Part shown: in pieces, positions 60,776 to 60,976 of the stretch
Layout of the letters: each line of letters starts with the position of its first letter
Position numbering within the stretch: the stretch's first letter is position 1
Source of the DNA: CAZJRQ01 sp964548535
GTDB taxonomy: Bacteria > Bacillota > Clostridia > Oscillospirales > Ruminococcaceae
Length of the DNA stretch: 60,976 bases
NCBI GenBank assembly: GCA_964548535.1
Contig: CAZJRQ010000011.1
Span: 1-60,976, forward strand
Reading direction: 5' to 3'
Position numbers and translations under genes: made by a program
Notes under the pieces: model-generated
Database searches by the model: none
What the model saw: only the letters and a program-made list of their open reading frames with translations
Told to the model about the DNA's origin: nothing

Positions 60776-60813
60776 AAAAAGACATCTGTAAAAAATTACA
60801 GACGCCTTTGCCT
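60776..60813 (-). promoter_or_regulatory. ANTAR-type attenuator of the amine dehydrogenase operon
   Basis: On the minus strand a 14-bp terminator stem, AAAGGCGTCTGTAA with TTACAGATGTCTTT (two G-U pairs), closes on a four-base loop and runs into TTTTT. Its 5' arm begins inside the loop of a competing small hairpin AGGC-AAAGGC-GTCT (60800-60813). That six-base loop has A at position 1 and G at position 4. This is the same layout as at 25055-25112 and 30377-30424. The first gene starts 47 bases after the T run. Confidence 0.65.
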
Positions 60814-60837
60814 TCAAAATATTTATTCATTAACAAC

Positions 60838-60843
60838 ATTATA
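60838..60843 (-). promoter_or_regulatory. -10 box of the amine dehydrogenase operon
   Basis: TATAAT on the minus strand lies about 25 bases before the competing hairpin. No good -35 box is present at 17 bases (AATACA is the best match), so an activator such as the AraC protein may be needed. Confidence 0.55.
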
Positions 60844-60881
60844 CCCTCCCACACCACAAATGTATTGTAAAAAACGATACC

Positions 60882-60976
60882 AGGGGCGTACCCAAGCTCT
60901 TGCTTACAAGAGCAAGACCCCAGTCGCATTATCGTTCGTGCCTCACTCGTGACTGGTACTTATACCATAATCAGCG
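60882..60976. repeat. Dispersed structured repeat, copy C (cut by window end)
   Basis: The sequence begins AGGGGCGTACCCAAGCTC and follows copies A and B through AGTCGCATTATCG and the CGTGACTGG part, with scattered differences. The perfect hairpin AGCTCTTG/CAAGAGC and the CCAGTC/GACTGG pairing are kept. It continues past the window edge, so its length is not known. Confidence 0.8.

Overview
The window looks like a low-GC, Gram-positive gut anaerobe of the class Clostridia, probably related to Ruminococcus. The grounds are the AT-rich sequence with strong AGGAGG ribosome binding sites, consensus sigma-A promoters, LPxTG-type cell-wall anchors, sortases and SpaA-type pili. An archaeal-type split glutamate synthase, an ANTAR regulator, a preQ1 riboswitch with queT, and a cohesin/dockerin-like surface protein point the same way. 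The species cannot be read from the sequence alone.

Layout. (1) 38-14643 is a complete 14.6-kb mobile element bounded by a 39-bp imperfect terminal inverted repeat. It carries a type I restriction-modification operon (hsdM, hsdS, hsdR) with a Fic/Doc protein and a DNA-binding protein inserted between hsdS and hsdR. It also carries a Cro/CI-type repressor, a P4-type primase-helicase, a lone HK97-fold capsid gene behind a structured leader, a TnpW-like protein and a TnpX-like large serine recombinase. It sits 12 bp downstream of an ECF sigma / anti-sigma / von Willebrand lipoprotein operon. (2) 18.1-19.4 kb is an ArsR-controlled ferredoxin / iron-sulfur membrane protein operon. (3) 19.4-24.3 kb is a two-component system next to a MacB/FtsX-type ABC transporter. 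(4) 24.3-24.8 kb is a tandem pair of a dispersed structured repeat, with a third copy at the right edge of the window. (5) 25.0-32.4 kb is an ammonia-assimilation region: glutaminase, FMN synthase and GXGXG subunits of glutamate synthase with two electron-transfer proteins, then glutamine synthetase and an ANTAR antiterminator. (6) 32.5-36.8 kb holds fructose-bisphosphate aldolase, preQ1 riboswitch-queT, a DUF1905 protein, tRNA-Leu(CAG) and a wall-anchored papain-like protease. (7) 37.3-47.2 kb is a pilus locus: sensor kinase, SARP-type response regulator, 1433-residue adhesin, backbone pilin and two sortases. (8) 47.3-53.4 kb holds a DUF2809 protein, a very large LamG/cohesin/alkaline-phosphatase-fold surface protein and a secreted tyrosine-phosphatase-like lipoprotein. 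(9) 53.4-60.9 kb, on the minus strand, is an amino-acid/imino-acid oxidation cluster with an HcnABC-type flavin/iron-sulfur dehydrogenase, an ornithine-cyclodeaminase-family enzyme, an AraC regulator, a divergent P-II protein and an amino-acid permease.

How they fit together. The strongest new idea is a nitrogen regulon controlled by RNA-binding antitermination. Three intrinsic terminators share one design. They lie before the glutamate synthase operon, before glutamine synthetase, and before the amino-acid dehydrogenase operon 30 kb away. In each, the 5' arm of the terminator stem begins inside the six-base loop (AAAGAC, AAAGGU or AAAGGC) of a competing 4-bp hairpin, with A at loop position 1 and G at position 4, as in known ANTAR targets. 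The ANTAR protein encoded beside glnA lacks the phospho-acceptor aspartate of its receiver domain. A second regulatory proposal is that the SARP-type response regulator activates the adjacent pilus operon through an 11-bp-spaced direct repeat that takes the place of the -35 box.
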